NCBI GenBank assembly: GCA_036268405.1
Contig: DATAUF010000027.1
Coordinates: 37,659 to 101,658, forward strand
Source: DASZTV01 sp036268405
GTDB taxonomy: Bacteria; Actinomycetota; Actinomycetes; JAFAQI01
Direction: 5' to 3'
DNA length: 64,000 bases
Position 1 is the stretch's first letter; every line of letters begins with the position of its first letter. Under the pieces are notes generated by a model, which did not search any database, was not told the DNA's origin, and was given only the letters and a program-made list of their open reading frames with translations. Below, in pieces: positions 8,635-16,410 of the stretch. Position numbers and translations under genes: made by a program.

Positions 8635-9783
8635 GTGGTGGATCGGCTCACGGTGTCGACCGGGGCGCTCGCGACTGCCGACGTCGTCCTCACGCTGGCG
8701 CCGCAGCACCCCGCGGCGCACGGGGTGCTCCGGCTCGCGCTGACCGTCGAGGGCGATCGGGTGGTCACCGCGGACCCCGCGGTCGGCTACATGCACCGCG
8801 GTGCGGAGAAGCTCTTCGAGGCTCGCGACTTCCGTCAGATCCTGGTGCTGGCCAACCGCCACGACTGGCTGTCGGCCTTCGGGAGCGAGCTCGGCGTGGT
8901 TCTCGCGGTCGAGCGAATGCTCGGCATCGAGGTGCCGGAGCGGGCGGTCTGGTTGCGCACGGCGCTCGCCGAGCTCAACCGGGTTCTCAGCCATCTGATG
9001 TTCCTCGCCGGTGCCGCCGCAAGTCTCGAACCCGGCTCGCCGGGAGCGGCCGCCATGTCCGCACGTGAGGTCATCCTGTCGCTGATGGAGGAGCTCAGCG
9101 GCGGCCGGATCCACTTCATGTTCAACCAGGTCGGCGGCTTGAAGGACGACCTTCCCGACGGCTGGCTGTCCCGCACCCGGGACGGGATCGGATCCGTACG
9201 AGCAACAGCGGAAGGCCCACTTGCCGCGCTCGTGCGGCGCGACGAGGCGTTTCGGCAGGCGGGCCGCGGCGTCGCGGTGCTGTCGGCGGCAGACGCTACG
9301 GCGTACGGCGTCTCCGGACCGGTTGCCCGTGCCAGCGGGCTGGACCTCGATCTGCGCCGAGACGACCCCTACCTCGGCTATGCGAAGCTGCCCGACGGGA
9401 TCCTGCGGGTGGTGACCCGTTCGGAGGGTGACGCGCTCGCCCGCTACGAATGTCTGCTCGACCAGATCGAAGTGTCGCTCGACCTGGTGAGCCACTGCCT
9501 GGACGTGCTCGCCGACACCCCGCCTGGCCCGGTCAACGTCAGGCTGCCCAATGTCGTCCGGACACCCGAGGGTGAGACCTACGCCGCGACCGAGAACCCA
9601 CTCGGCATCAACGGGTACTACCTGGTCTCGCGCGGGGACCGAACGCCGTGGCGACTGAAGCTGCGCACCGCTTCCTTCAACAACGTGCAGGCCCTATCGG
9701 TCGCGCTGCCGGGCACCCACCTGCGCGATCTCACTACCGCCGTGGCGAGCTACTTCTACGTCGTCGGAGACATCGACAAATAG
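8635..9783 (+). CDS. stand-alone NuoD-like protein (complex I 49-kDa subunit paralogue)
   Basis: A 382-residue homologue of NuoD/Nqo4, the complex I subunit that helps form the quinone site. LAPQHPAAHGVLRL keeps both histidines of the canonical GPQHPxTHG loop (H25, H29), and VGYMHRGAEKLFE and YYLVSRGDRTPWRLKLRTASF are conserved. However the segment NRHDWLSAF carries Trp78 where canonical NuoD has the quinone-binding tyrosine of xRxDYL. No other nuo gene is in the window. Extra NuoD copies are known in actinobacteria. It may be an accessory or alternative complex I subunit, or a repurposed one. The GTG at 8635 is the likeliest start, 18 bases after the permease stop. Confidence 0.85.
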   Translation: MVDRLTVSTGALATADVVLTLAPQHPAAHGVLRLALTVEGDRVVTADPAVGYMHRGAEKLFEARDFRQILVLANRHDWLSAFGSELGVVLAVERMLGIEVPERAVWLRTALAELNRVLSHLMFLAGAAASLEPGSPGAAAMSAREVILSLMEELSGGRIHFMFNQVGGLKDDLPDGWLSRTRDGIGSVRATAEGPLAALVRRDEAFRQAGRGVAVLSAADATAYGVSGPVARASGLDLDLRRDDPYLGYAKLPDGILRVVTRSEGDALARYECLLDQIEVSLDLVSHCLDVLADTPPGPVNVRLPNVVRTPEGETYAATENPLGINGYYLVSRGDRTPWRLKLRTASFNNVQALSVALPGTHLRDLTTAVASYFYVVGDIDK

Positions 9784-9817
9784 CTGAGGGGCCGAGGACG
9801 TGGCCCGACCCCTCAGC
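9783..9817. terminator. bidirectional hairpin terminator between convergent genes
   Basis: GCTGAGGGG (9783-9791) pairs perfectly with CCCCTCAGC (9809-9817) around a 17-base loop. It lies between the stops of the NuoD-like gene and the convergent binding-protein gene. There is no T-run, as is common for high-GC actinobacterial terminators. Confidence 0.6.
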
Positions 9818-9827
9818 GGATGGTGCG

Positions 9828-10823
9828 TTAGCTCAGTTCCTGCGCCACAAACTGGCTAGCGACCTGGTCTGAGGTCCCCTTGTCGACGACGACCGCCTTG
9901 TTGAGGTCGACAAGAGTGGCCTGGTCGAGCGCTGCCGAGACCGCGTTGAGCGCGCTCGCCGCCGCGCCGGTGGACAGCGCCGTCGCGACCAAGGGAATGA
10001 CGTTGTCCGAGGACTGCAGGTCCTTGTCGTCGGTAAGGACGGTGAGTCCCTCTCCACCGAGGTCACCATCAGCGGAGAAGACCAGCCCGACCTGCGCCTT
10101 GCCGCTCGTCAGCGCCTTGCGCGTCAGCGGACCATCCTCGTCGGTCTGCTGGAACTTCGAGATGTTCATCCCGTAGGTCTTCTTGAGACCCGGCTCGCAG
10201 TAGGGACGCGTCGGGCACTCGGGCGGGCCGGCCAGGGTGAGCGGGTGAGCCTTCGAGTACGCCGCCAGGTCCGACAACGACTTGATGTTGTTGGCGGTGG
10301 CGAGTGAGGTCTTGATCGCGAACGCGTTCCGGTCCGTCGCGGCTGCCGCGTTGAGCACCGAGAGCGACGAGGGCAGCTCGGCCTTCAGGTGCGCCACGGT
10401 GGTGGCGATGTCGCCGGATGCCTTCGTCGGCGCATTCGCACCGTTGGCCTTGTCGTTGATGAAGTCGGTCAGCGTCGCGGCGTACTCCGGAACGGCCTGG
10501 ATCTTGCCGCTCACGACGAGCGGGTAGTACGCCTCGCGGCTGGCGAAGGTCCTCGACGTCGCGGTGTAGCCGCACGCCTTGAGGACATCCACATAGATGT
10601 CCGCGAGGGTCGCACTCTCAGCGAAGCCCTGCGCGCCGACCAGTACCTTGCCGCTGCCCGACTGTCCGCCACAGAAGGCCGGAAGACCGCTCTGCGGAGA
10701 GGTAGACGCACCGGCACCGGCGTTGCCGCCGCTGCTGGACGAGCCACACGCAGTGGCGGCGAACGCGAGAGCGACGCCGGTAGCGGCGATAGCGATCGTT
10801 GAACGACGACGACGGAATGCCAT
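9828..10823 (-). CDS. osmoprotectant (glycine betaine/choline type) ABC substrate-binding lipoprotein
   Basis: A 331-residue OpuAC/ProX-family binding protein. It starts at ATG 10823 behind GGCAGG, has an arginine-rich n-region, a hydrophobic core, and a lipobox AFAATAC, with lipidated Cys26, so it is anchored outside the membrane. The mature part reads VLVGAQGFAESATLADIYVDVL, YYPLVVSGKIQAVPEY and FQQTDEDGPLTRKALTSGKAQVGL, as in OsmF/OpuBC proteins. It is followed on the same strand's upstream side by two permease genes and a divergent ATPase. The substrate class (quaternary amines) is inferred from the family. Confidence 0.9.
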   Translation of the reverse strand: MAFRRRRSTIAIAATGVALAFAATACGSSSSGGNAGAGASTSPQSGLPAFCGGQSGSGKVLVGAQGFAESATLADIYVDVLKACGYTATSRTFASREAYYPLVVSGKIQAVPEYAATLTDFINDKANGANAPTKASGDIATTVAHLKAELPSSLSVLNAAAATDRNAFAIKTSLATANNIKSLSDLAAYSKAHPLTLAGPPECPTRPYCEPGLKKTYGMNISKFQQTDEDGPLTRKALTSGKAQVGLVFSADGDLGGEGLTVLTDDKDLQSSDNVIPLVATALSTGAAASALNAVSAALDQATLVDLNKAVVVDKGTSDQVASQFVAQELS

Positions 10824-10968
10824 CCGAGACCTGCCTTCTGTGTCCCGCGGCGGCCCCAACGGCCTCCGCGCGTGTCTGGCGGGTCGGTGCCCGCTGTGGC
10901 ACCACTCTTGCACGTCGCTCTGACAGGGCCAATGGCGATCCCGATTACGGATTGATCACCATGCGAAC

Positions 10969-11691
10969 CTACGTCTGAACGGCAACCGCCCCGTACCGAC
11001 GCCTCACCGCACGCTGCGCGGCCTGGAGCAGGGCGTCGAGTCCAACCGCGCTGACCGCGACCACGACGACGCCCCCGTAGACCTCGCCGTAGTACTGCGT
11101 GGCGTAGCCGACGGTGATCAGCTGACCGAGGCCCCCGCTGCCGATGATGGCCGCGATCGTCGCGGTTGCCCAGATCTGCACGGCAGCGAGCCGAACCCCG
11201 GTCGCGATCAGCGGGATGGCGAGCGGGAGCTCCACACGACGCAACACCTGGAAGCGGGTCATCCCCATCCCGACCGCCGCGCGGGTCGTCTCGGCATCGA
11301 CCTCGCGGATGCCGGTGTAGGTGTTGGTGAGGATCGGCGGGATCGCGAAGATCACGAGCGCGATCACCGCTGGCTCCGTCCCGATGCCAATCGGTCCGAT
11401 CGCGAGGAGCAGCATCACCCCGACGATCGGGATCGACCGCGCCGCGTTGGCGACACTGGTGACGACCAGACCGCCCCGACGCCAACGCACGAGCAGCGTG
11501 GCGAGCGGGATCCCGATGGCGCACGTGATCGCGAGCGACAGAGCCGAGATCCAAAGGTGCTGCACGAACAGGTGAAGCACGCCTGACGCCCCGTCCGCGC
11601 CGAGCCAGCTCGACTTGGTGGTGAACCAGGTCGTGAACTGGTGCCACGTGGAGTTGTTGACGTGCGCCGGCAAGACGGCAGAGACGCTCAT
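10969..11691 (-). CDS. osmoprotectant ABC transporter permease
   Basis: A 240-residue OpuBB/ProW-type permease. The ATG at 11691 is preceded by a strong GGAGGAGGT, which decides the start against an upstream ATG at 11727. Transmembrane helices alternate with the EAA-type loop IREVDAETTRAAVGMGMTRF. It lies 49 bases after the other permease. Together they should form a heterodimeric membrane channel. Confidence 0.9.
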   Translation of the reverse strand: MSVSAVLPAHVNNSTWHQFTTWFTTKSSWLGADGASGVLHLFVQHLWISALSLAITCAIGIPLATLLVRWRRGGLVVTSVANAARSIPIVGVMLLLAIGPIGIGTEPAVIALVIFAIPPILTNTYTGIREVDAETTRAAVGMGMTRFQVLRRVELPLAIPLIATGVRLAAVQIWATATIAAIIGSGGLGQLITVGYATQYYGEVYGGVVVVAVSAVGLDALLQAAQRAVRRRYGAVAVQT

Positions 11692-11740
11692 ACCTCCTCC
11701 ACCCCGCCCACCACCCAATAGCGGCACAGGCTGCGCCTGT

Positions 11741-12427
11741 TCATGCCGCTAGCCCGCGTCGCCAGGGCGTCAACAGGCGCTGCAAAGTCAGCAACAATGC
11801 GTCCGCAACAAGCGCCAGAAGCACGGTCAGCAACAGGTAGGTCGTCAGCTCGGTGTGGGAGCGCGCACTGAACCCCTCGAAGATCTTCGCGCCATAGCCG
11901 CCCTGCCCGACGTACCCGCCGATCACGACCAGCTCGATCGTGGAGACCACAGCAAGCCGGACGCCAGCGATGATCGTCGGCAACGCCATCGGCAGCCGCA
12001 CCTGCGCGAAGATCCGGGCGTTGGACATCCCCATCCCCCGCGCGGCCGCCACTGCTTCGCTGTCGACCTCGTCAAGGCCCGTGAGGATGTTCCGCACCAA
12101 GATCACCAAGGAGTACGACGCCAACGGGATGATCACCGTCAGGCTGTTGAGCTCAAAGACCTTGATCAGCGCGACGATGAACGCCAGCGAAGGGATCGCG
12201 TAGACCGCGGTGCAGAGATTCAGCACGAGTGACCGCAACCAGGGCCGCTGCCGGGCCAGCGCCGCCATGGGAATCGCGAACGCCAAACCGAGCAGGACGG
12301 ACTCGATGGTCAACGTGACATGTGCTTGGGTTGCCGAGAGGATGGCACTGCTGTTGGCAGTGATGTAGTGCCAGCTCAGCCAGGGGTCGCCCTGCTTGTG
12401 GAACGTGAAGCCGCCCGGAAGGCGCAT
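11741..12427 (-). CDS. osmoprotectant ABC transporter permease
   Basis: A 228-residue OpuBB/ProW-type permease with five to six helices and the EAA loop LDEVDSEAVAAARGMGMSNA. It is the first gene of the leftward permease-permease-binding protein operon. Its ATG at 12427 lies only two bases from the earliest start of the divergent ATPase gene, so its promoter must overlap that gene or its true start is slightly downstream. Confidence 0.9.
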   Translation of the reverse strand: MRLPGGFTFHKQGDPWLSWHYITANSSAILSATQAHVTLTIESVLLGLAFAIPMAALARQRPWLRSLVLNLCTAVYAIPSLAFIVALIKVFELNSLTVIIPLASYSLVILVRNILTGLDEVDSEAVAAARGMGMSNARIFAQVRLPMALPTIIAGVRLAVVSTIELVVIGGYVGQGGYGAKIFEGFSARSHTELTTYLLLTVLLALVADALLLTLQRLLTPWRRGLAA

Positions 12428-12429
12428 TC

Positions 12430-13557
12430 GTGAAACCTAGCGTCCCTGCCGAGACCGGCGACCCGATGATCTCCCTGGAAGACGTCCGCAAGGTCTATCC
12501 GGACGGGACGGTCGCCGTCCACGACCTGTCGATCGACGTCGCAGCCGGAGAGATCGCGGTGCTCGTCGGGCCGTCGGGATGCGGCAAGACGACGACGATG
12601 CGAATGATCAACCGGCTCGTCGAACCCACCTCAGGGCGGATCACCGTCGACGGCGAGGACGTCTCCACCGTTGACGCCGTCCGGCTGCGGCGACGCATCG
12701 GCTACGTCATCCAGCAGGTCGGCCTTTTCCCCCACCAGACCGTGGCCGCGAACATCGCCACTGTGCCGCGGCTGCTGGGCTGGGAGCGGTCGAGGGTCAC
12801 CGCGCGAGTCGACGAGCTCATGGAGCTGGTCGGGTTGGACCGGGCCACCCACGCTCGCCGCTATCCGCACCAGCTCTCGGGCGGCCAGCGCCAACGGGTG
12901 GGTGTGGCGCGGGCGCTCGCCGCCGACCCTCCGGTCCTGCTGATGGACGAGCCGTTCGGCGCGGTCGACCCGGTTGCTCGCGACCGGCTGCAGGTGGAGT
13001 TCCTGCGCCTGCAGGAGCAGGTACGCAAGACCGTGGTCTTCGTCACGCACGATGTCGACGAGGCGATCCGCCTCGGGGATCGGATCGCCGTGATGCGGGA
13101 GGGAGGTCATCTCGAGCAGTACGCCACGCCATCAACCCTGCTCTCCGAGCCGGCAACACCCTTCGTCGCCGAGTTCGTCGGAGCCGAGCGCACCCTGCGG
13201 CGGCTCTCGGTGGTGCCGGTCGCGCCGTCTGGTCTCGTGTCCTGGCCGACGGTTCGCCCGGACGCCACACTGGCCGAGTCGGCGTCGGTCATGGACGGTG
13301 CCGATGCCCAGTGGGTCGCGGTGGCCGACGAGACGAGCGTTGCCGGCTGGCTTTCGCGTGAAGCGGCCAGTGGGGAGGGCGTCGCCTCGCAGCGGGTCGA
13401 GCCGACCACCGCCATCGAGGTCGGCGACTCGCTCGAGAAGGCACTCGCGGCCATCCTGGCCGGCAACGCTCCTGGTGCGATCGTGACCAACGGTGGCCGG
13501 TTCGCCGGCGTTCTGCTGGCCGCCGATGTCGTCACCGCGGCCCGCTCAAGGGGCTAG
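12430..13557 (+). CDS. osmoprotectant ABC transporter ATP-binding protein with CBS-like C-terminus
   Basis: A 375-residue OpuCA/ProV-type ATPase: Walker A GPSGCGKTTTMRMINRL, signature LSGGQRQRVGVARAL, Walker B VLLMDEPFGAVDP, and H-loop VTHDVDEAIRLGDRIAVM. The C-terminal ~130 residues show a degenerate CBS pair; such domains sense ionic strength in OpuA (family knowledge). A second start, ATG at 12466 just before ISLEDVRKVYPDG, would remove an atypical 12-residue tail and leave a 38-base divergent spacer. I consider that start more natural but cannot prove it. Confidence 0.9.
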   Translation: MKPSVPAETGDPMISLEDVRKVYPDGTVAVHDLSIDVAAGEIAVLVGPSGCGKTTTMRMINRLVEPTSGRITVDGEDVSTVDAVRLRRRIGYVIQQVGLFPHQTVAANIATVPRLLGWERSRVTARVDELMELVGLDRATHARRYPHQLSGGQRQRVGVARALAADPPVLLMDEPFGAVDPVARDRLQVEFLRLQEQVRKTVVFVTHDVDEAIRLGDRIAVMREGGHLEQYATPSTLLSEPATPFVAEFVGAERTLRRLSVVPVAPSGLVSWPTVRPDATLAESASVMDGADAQWVAVADETSVAGWLSREAASGEGVASQRVEPTTAIEVGDSLEKALAAILAGNAPGAIVTNGGRFAGVLLAADVVTAARSRG

Positions 13558-13570
13558 GCCGCGGAGGGCC

Positions 13571-13858
13571 TTACTTCTGCAGGTAGTCGATGTAGCGGGC
13601 GCGCAGCATCGGCTCCGCGGAGCTCTCGTGGCGGCCGAGCAGATCGCGGACCAACCCGATGGCACCGCCGATCCCCTCACCCAGACCGCCTGCCGACCCG
13701 TCATCCGAGCCGATCTCCTCGCTCGCGCGCAAGTGCTTGATGAGGTCCCAGAAGAACCCGACATCCCGCGCGTGCTCGGCCTTTGCGAAGGCGCGCTCCC
13801 GCAGTTCGGAGGTAGCCAGCGCATCCAGGGTCGCGAAATCGGCGGCATCGGTCGACAT
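13571..13858 (-). CDS. conserved small protein, function unknown
   Basis: A 95-residue soluble protein starting MSTDAADFATLDALATSEL. It is acidic, mostly helical, with a glycine-rich central turn (GSAGGLGEGIGGAIG) and a C-terminal MLRARYIDYLQK. No motif that I recognise. It lies 10 bases downstream of DUF3180 on the same strand, so it is probably the last gene of the folate operon here, and it converges on the osmoprotectant ATPase. Confidence 0.65.
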   Translation of the reverse strand: MSTDAADFATLDALATSELRERAFAKAEHARDVGFFWDLIKHLRASEEIGSDDGSAGGLGEGIGGAIGLVRDLLGRHESSAEPMLRARYIDYLQK

Positions 13859-13868
13859 GGCTGCGACC

Positions 13869-14318
13869 CTACTGGTCGTCGTCGATCGGCTCGTCGGGCA
13901 CACGTCCGACCCACTCGAGATAGAGCGCACCCGCGACCAGGGCGAACCCGGCGGCGATACCGGCCGCCGCGGTCCGGATGTCGGAATGGGCGGTTGTCGA
14001 CGTCAGCTGGCCGACCCAGCCGAGGAAGCCGGCGTAGGCACCCACGGCGAGCGCGCCGACAATCGACGAAGCCTTGGCAAGCGCCACCAGCCGGGCGACC
14101 ACGAGCGGATCGATCGCGCGAGTGCCGGGACGTCCGTCGAGCCTCGCCTTGGTGATCGAGGCGGTGTAGGCCTCAGCGATCGCCAGGACGAACAGCGAGA
14201 TCTGCGCGTAGAGCGTCGGGGACGGCAGATCGGAGTAGCTGGCACGGGTGATGAGATAGCCGACCGCCCCCGCCGCGATGCCGACCGCGACAAGGACGTA
14301 CCAGCGGGTCGGCCTCAT
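13869..14318 (-). CDS. DUF3180 membrane protein (Rv3605c type)
   Basis: A 149-residue protein with four predicted membrane helices: YVLVAVGIAAGAVGYLI, LYAQISLFVLAIAEAY, a central one around ASSIVGALAVGAYAGFLGWV, and AAAGIAAGFALVAGALYL. DUF3180 genes follow folK across actinobacteria. The start overlaps the folK stop (ATGA). Its role is unknown. Confidence 0.88.
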   Translation of the reverse strand: MRPTRWYVLVAVGIAAGAVGYLITRASYSDLPSPTLYAQISLFVLAIAEAYTASITKARLDGRPGTRAIDPLVVARLVALAKASSIVGALAVGAYAGFLGWVGQLTSTTAHSDIRTAAAGIAAGFALVAGALYLEWVGRVPDEPIDDDQ

Positions 14319-14785
14319 CGCGGCGGCCCGCTGACTCGGCGCACACCTGAGTCACCGATGCCGGCGAGTATCTGGCGTACCGGGCCGATCCGCGGCAGCT
14401 CCGCGACCGGATCCAGCTCCAGCCACGGCACCAGGACGAAGGCGCGCTCGTGGGCGCGGGGGTGGGGCAGCGTGAGTCGCGGGTCCGCGTTCACGATCCC
14501 GTCGACATCGATCACGTCGACGTCGAGACTGCGCGGACCCCAACGTCGGGAGCGAAGCCGACCCTGCGCCGTCTCCGCGGACTGCGCAGCGACGAAAGCG
14601 GCTTCCGGATCATCGCTGCCGAGCAAGGCGACCACGTTGAGGAAGTCGGGCTGGTCGGTGACGCCGACCGCGTCCGTGGCATAGACACTCGAGACCGAGA
14701 CGACGGGAAGGTGCAACGACAGCACCTCCAGCCCGCGTCGCAACGACGCGAGCCGGTCTCCCAGGTTGGAGCCGAGAGACACCAC
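14315..14785 (-). CDS. folK: 2-amino-4-hydroxy-6-hydroxymethyldihydropteridine pyrophosphokinase
   Basis: HPPK transfers pyrophosphate from ATP to 6-hydroxymethyl-dihydropterin in folate synthesis. Signatures: VSLGSNLGDR at the N-terminus, RWGPRSLDVDVIDVDG containing the two Asp that bind Mg, and LPHPRAHERAFVLVPW. I choose the GTG at 14785 (156 residues); a CTG at 14794 overlapping the folB stop is an alternative. The gene sits between folB and DUF3180, and its stop overlaps the next start. Confidence 0.93.
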   Translation of the reverse strand: MVSLGSNLGDRLASLRRGLEVLSLHLPVVSVSSVYATDAVGVTDQPDFLNVVALLGSDDPEAAFVAAQSAETAQGRLRSRRWGPRSLDVDVIDVDGIVNADPRLTLPHPRAHERAFVLVPWLELDPVAELPRIGPVRQILAGIGDSGVRRVSGPPR

Positions 14786-14790
14786 GGCGG

Positions 14791-15153
14791 TCAGCTGCGG
14801 TCCCGGTTGATCGTGACGGTGACGTCGTCGACGGTGACACCCGTCGGCGCATCCGGCTTGTGCACGGTGACCTCGACGGCAGCGACCCGCTCGGATTCCA
14901 AGCACGCATCCGCCAGCCGTTGCGCGAGAGTCTCGATCAGGTTGACCGGCTCACCTTCGACGATGCCGGCCAGCCGCTGCGCCAGCGCTCCGTAGTCCAC
15001 AGTGTCGTCCAGATCGTCACTTGCCGCGGCGAACCGCGTGTCGACCGAGAGCACGGCATCGATCACGAACGGCTGACCGTCGCGGCGCTCGTCGGCGAGG
15101 ACTCCGTGATAGCCGAACGCCCGCACACCTCGAAGCGCGATCTGGTCGGTCAT
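14791..15153 (-). CDS. folB: dihydroneopterin aldolase
   Basis: A 120-residue FolB starting MTDQIALRGVRAFGYHGVLADERRDGQ..., with the active-site Tyr/His-Gly-Val segment GYHGVLADE and the C-terminal VTVHKPDAPTGVTVDDVTV. It converts dihydroneopterin to the substrate of FolK. The start overlaps the stop of the NTF2-like gene (ATGA at 15150-15153). Several alternative starts upstream were dismissed because the family begins at this ATG. Confidence 0.95.
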   Translation of the reverse strand: MTDQIALRGVRAFGYHGVLADERRDGQPFVIDAVLSVDTRFAAASDDLDDTVDYGALAQRLAGIVEGEPVNLIETLAQRLADACLESERVAAVEVTVHKPDAPTGVTVDDVTVTINRDRS

Positions 15154-15581
15154 CGCTCCCCAATCTCCTCGCCCGGCTCGCCACCCGAGAGGATCGGCGA
15201 GGCGTGGTGCGACCACAGCCTCCACCCACCGTCCCTTCGACGGAAGACGTTCGACGCTACGACCCGCGCCGACTCACCGAACCCGGTGTCGCCTTCATCA
15301 GAGCGGGCGAGCACGCCGTACTCGCAGCTGACGAGCGCGACGTCACCGTTGACCGCAATGTCGGACCCGGTCGCGAAGAACTGGATGTACGCAGTGTTGG
15401 CGAGGATCACCGCCCAGGAACGCAGCACCCGCGACCGGCCGACGACCACGGGCCATCCGGGGTGCACGCAGACCACGTCATCGGCGTCGTCCCACATCGC
15501 GGCGATCCGGTCGGCGTCACCAGCCTCGATGGCGGCGTAGAGCTCCGCGTTCGCCGCGACGACGTCGTCTACGTCGGTCAT
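15150..15581 (-). CDS. NTF2-like (SnoaL/DUF4440-type) protein
   Basis: A 143-residue single-domain NTF2-fold protein: helix LYAAIEAGDADRIAAMW, then DVVCVHPGWPVVVGR and the strand-rich C-terminal half ending GGWRLWSHHASPI. It is coupled by ATGA overlaps to folP before it and folB after it. An NTF2-like gene at this position is also found in Streptomyces folate clusters (recalled). Its part in folate metabolism is not known. Confidence 0.85.
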   Translation of the reverse strand: MTDVDDVVAANAELYAAIEAGDADRIAAMWDDADDVVCVHPGWPVVVGRSRVLRSWAVILANTAYIQFFATGSDIAVNGDVALVSCEYGVLARSDEGDTGFGESARVVASNVFRRRDGGWRLWSHHASPILSGGEPGEEIGER

Positions 15582-16408
15582 CCCGCGGACCTGATTGCGG
15601 CGACGACCCGAACCGCGTCGGCGCTGGCAGCCGGCTCATGGACTCGAACTCCCCACACCCCAGCGTCCGCCACAAGTGCGGTGATCGCGGTCGTGGCGGC
15701 TTCGCGGTCCGCGACCGGGCGCGGCTGACCATCGGTTGCGAGCAACGAGCCGAGGAACGACTTCCGGCTGGCTCCGACCAGCACCGGCGGTCCGATGGCA
15801 AGGATCCGGTCCAGGTGAGCCAGCAGCGCCCAGTTGTGCTCGGCGGTCTTGGCGAAGCCCAGCCCCGGGTCGATGATGATCGCGTCTGCAGCAACTCCCG
15901 CAGCGACCACGGACTCGGCGCGAGCGGTGAGCTCGGCGCACACCTCGCCGACCACGTCGTCGTAGTGCGCACGTGACTGCATGTCCGCACTGTGTCCGCG
16001 CCAGTGCATGACGACGTACGGCACCTGCGCTTCCGCTACGAGCCGCGGCAGGTCGGGGTCGGCAAGGCCCCCTGAGACGTCGTTGATGATCCGGGCGCCC
16101 GCAGACAGCGCGGCGGCGGCGGTGCTGCAGTGCATCGTGTCGACACTCACCATCACGCCTTCTGCGGTCAGCGCTGCGATGACGGGTACGACGCGGCGCG
16201 CTTCCTCGGCCGGGTCCACGCCCTGCGCACCCGGCCGGGTCGACTCGCCTCCGACGTCGACGATGTCGGCGCCGGATGCCGCGAGCTCGAGCCCGTGCGT
16301 GATCGCGACATCGGTGTCGAAGTGACGACCCGACTCGCTGAACGAATCAGGCGTGACGTTGACCACGCCCATGACCACGGTCCGGCCGAGGTCAGGGACC
16401 CGACCCAC
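15578..16408 (-). CDS. folP: dihydropteroate synthase
   Basis: FolP condenses the pterin pyrophosphate with p-aminobenzoate and is the sulfonamide target. Signatures: VMGVVNVTPDSFSESG, DIVDVGGESTRPGAQ, IINDVSGG, DPGLGFAKTAEHN and VGASRKSFLG. I place the start at the GTG at 16408 (276 residues), three bases after the ftsH stop; the longer frame to 16783 lies within ftsH. The next gene overlaps by ATGA. Confidence 0.96.
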   Translation of the reverse strand: MGRVPDLGRTVVMGVVNVTPDSFSESGRHFDTDVAITHGLELAASGADIVDVGGESTRPGAQGVDPAEEARRVVPVIAALTAEGVMVSVDTMHCSTAAAALSAGARIINDVSGGLADPDLPRLVAEAQVPYVVMHWRGHSADMQSRAHYDDVVGEVCAELTARAESVVAAGVAADAIIIDPGLGFAKTAEHNWALLAHLDRILAIGPPVLVGASRKSFLGSLLATDGQPRPVADREAATTAITALVADAGVWGVRVHEPAASADAVRVVAAIRSAG

Positions 16409-16410
16409 GG

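Noticed and set aside
9828..13557. Methionine or sulfonate transporter as identity of the ABC locus
   Set aside because: The binding protein has OpuAC/ProX features and the ATPase has CBS-like C-terminus, both pointing to the osmoprotectant family.
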